Of a DNA stretch of 64,000 bases, positions 63,567 to 64,000 are shown in pieces. The position numbers and the translations under genes were made by a program. Each line of letters begins with the position of its first letter. Positions within the stretch are counted from its first letter, which is position 1. Source of the stretch: a virus; the IMG/VR virus record IMGVR_UViG_3300019890_000004, positions 1-64,000 of that record; one strand, written 5' to 3'. Under the pieces are notes generated by a model. It was not told the origin of the DNA and searched no databases. It saw only the letters and a list, made by a program, of their open reading frames with translations.

Positions 63567-63755
63567 TCACGGCTCGCTGCCCGTCATCGGCGTCCAGCCG
63601 CCAGGCAGGCCGAGGCAGAGTCCCTGCGGGTCCGTGACGGCCGGGACGGCCGCAGGTACCGGCACGGGCAGGCCCGGGACTGTCAGGACGGGACGGCGGA
63701 GGAAGCCGAGGCGGGCGAGAATCACCGCGCCCAGGGCGAGCAGGCGCGCTCTCAT
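63567..63755 (-). CDS. Small protein, possible membrane-active
   Basis: 62 residues from ATG 63755. MRARLLALGAVILARLGFLR is amphipathic and partly hydrophobic, then a Pro/Val-rich stretch (LTVPGLPVPVPAAVPAVTDP). First gene after the 63.8 kb operators. Unknown function. Confidence 0.5.
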   Translation of the reverse strand: MRARLLALGAVILARLGFLRRPVLTVPGLPVPVPAAVPAVTDPQGLCLGLPGGWTPMTGSEP

Positions 63756-63776
63756 GACGCACGTTCCCGGTTCGCG

Positions 63777-63849
63777 GGTGCATATGCACCAATGTAGCAT
63801 GGTGCATATGCACCCTGACCCCAGGCCAAAAGAACCTGCACATGCACCG
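63777..63849. promoter_or_regulatory. Palindromic operators of the early divergent promoter region
   Basis: Perfect palindrome GGTGCATATGCACC at 63777-63790 and again at 63801-63814 (24 bases apart), with a degenerate third copy CCTGCACATGCACC at 63836-63849. They fill the gap between the leftward early operon and the rightward ribbon-helix-helix gene. Confidence 0.75.
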
Positions 63850-63864
63850 GATACGCTTTGCCGC

Positions 63865-64000
63865 GTGCCCAACCAGCCGAAGACGCCCAACCGCGCGATA
63901 CGCGTCGACGAGCAGCTGTGGGCCGACTACGGCGCGGCCTGCGACGAGGAAGGCACCACCCGGTCCGACGATCTCCGGGCCCACATGCTCCGCAGGGTGA
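63865..64000 (+). CDS. Ribbon-helix-helix regulator (partial, runs off the right edge)
   Basis: GTG 63865; 45 residues visible: TPNRAIRVDEQLWADYGAAC then DEEGTTRSDDLRAHMLRR. This is a RHH/Arc-type DNA-binding N-terminus (basic strand, two helices). Adjacent palindromes with TGCATATGCA cores are plausible targets. The 3' end lies outside the window. Confidence 0.65.
   Translation, partial: MPNQPKTPNRAIRVDEQLWADYGAACDEEGTTRSDDLRAHMLRRV

Noticed and set aside
1-64000. CRISPR array, insertion sequence or standard linear tRNA
   Set aside because: No regularly spaced repeats, no DDE transposase or IS ends, and only permuted tRNA halves were found.

Overview
The window is a roughly 70% GC stretch of a temperate, long-tailed (siphovirus-type) actinobacterial phage. 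The evidence is a complete capsid-to-lysis series on the plus strand, a repressor/excisionase/integrase switch, BldC-type small regulators, DUF397 proteins and the GTG/TTG-rich, GTGA/ATGA-overlapping gene style of Streptomyces/Streptosporangiales phages. Phage genes continue on both sides of the integrase and attachment region, so this looks like the virion (attP) gene order rather than an integrated prophage with host flanks. Portal and terminase genes are not in view and presumably lie beyond the left edge. No DNA polymerase, helicase or CRISPR array is seen.

Region 1 (1-12.5 kb, +): end of the upstream head genes, a 2H-phosphoesterase/MuF head protein, small virion proteins, a capsid protease with a nested scaffold start, the major capsid protein, connectors, tail terminator and major tail protein. 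Small minus-strand genes sit inside this block (7.6-7.8, 8.8-10.2 and 10.7-11.05 kb). Region 2 (12.5-27.6 kb): two tandem homing endonucleases, tail assembly chaperones with a -1 frameshift, tape measure, beta-helix spike and large tail proteins, with another HNH endonuclease wedged between two tail genes. Region 3 (27.6-35.4 kb, +): membrane and lysis proteins, an endolysin with a peptidoglycan-binding domain, a PLD nuclease, further fibre-like proteins, and two strong terminators.

Region 4 (35.3-42.8 kb, -) is a leftward operon that starts at an excisionase and ends at the late terminators. It carries lysogenic-conversion candidates: a single polypeptide fusing GtrA-like, GT2 and GT-C modules, a lipoprotein glycosidase, a collagen-like membrane protein and a methyltransferase whose frame is broken at a G8 tract. 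Region 5 (42.8-46 kb) holds the operator region, the repressor, an integrase whose expected catalytic tyrosine is Arg, and about 0.75 kb of non-coding DNA with paired arm-like repeats and tRNA halves in permuted order. Region 6 (45.8-63.8 kb, -) is a long early operon of overlapping small genes. It includes a predicted 3'-phosphatase plus RlaP-like nucleotidyltransferase (RNA-repair pair), a small protein ending in a RHIM-like amyloid motif, an ASCH protein, DUF397 proteins, and a replication initiator with iterons inside its own gene. A partial ribbon-helix-helix regulator leaves the right edge.

How it fits together: the repressor and xis flank one operator region. Rightward late transcription ends at 35.25-35.40 kb, where it meets the leftward conversion operon. 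The early operon appears to be driven from palindromic operators at 63.8 kb and re-regulated at AT-rich operators at 56.1 kb. The strongest leads for new biology are the injected-type 2H/MuF fusion (possible anti-CBASS or RNA-end enzyme), the RHIM-like decoy candidate, the one-gene gtr system and the permuted tRNA at the attachment locus.
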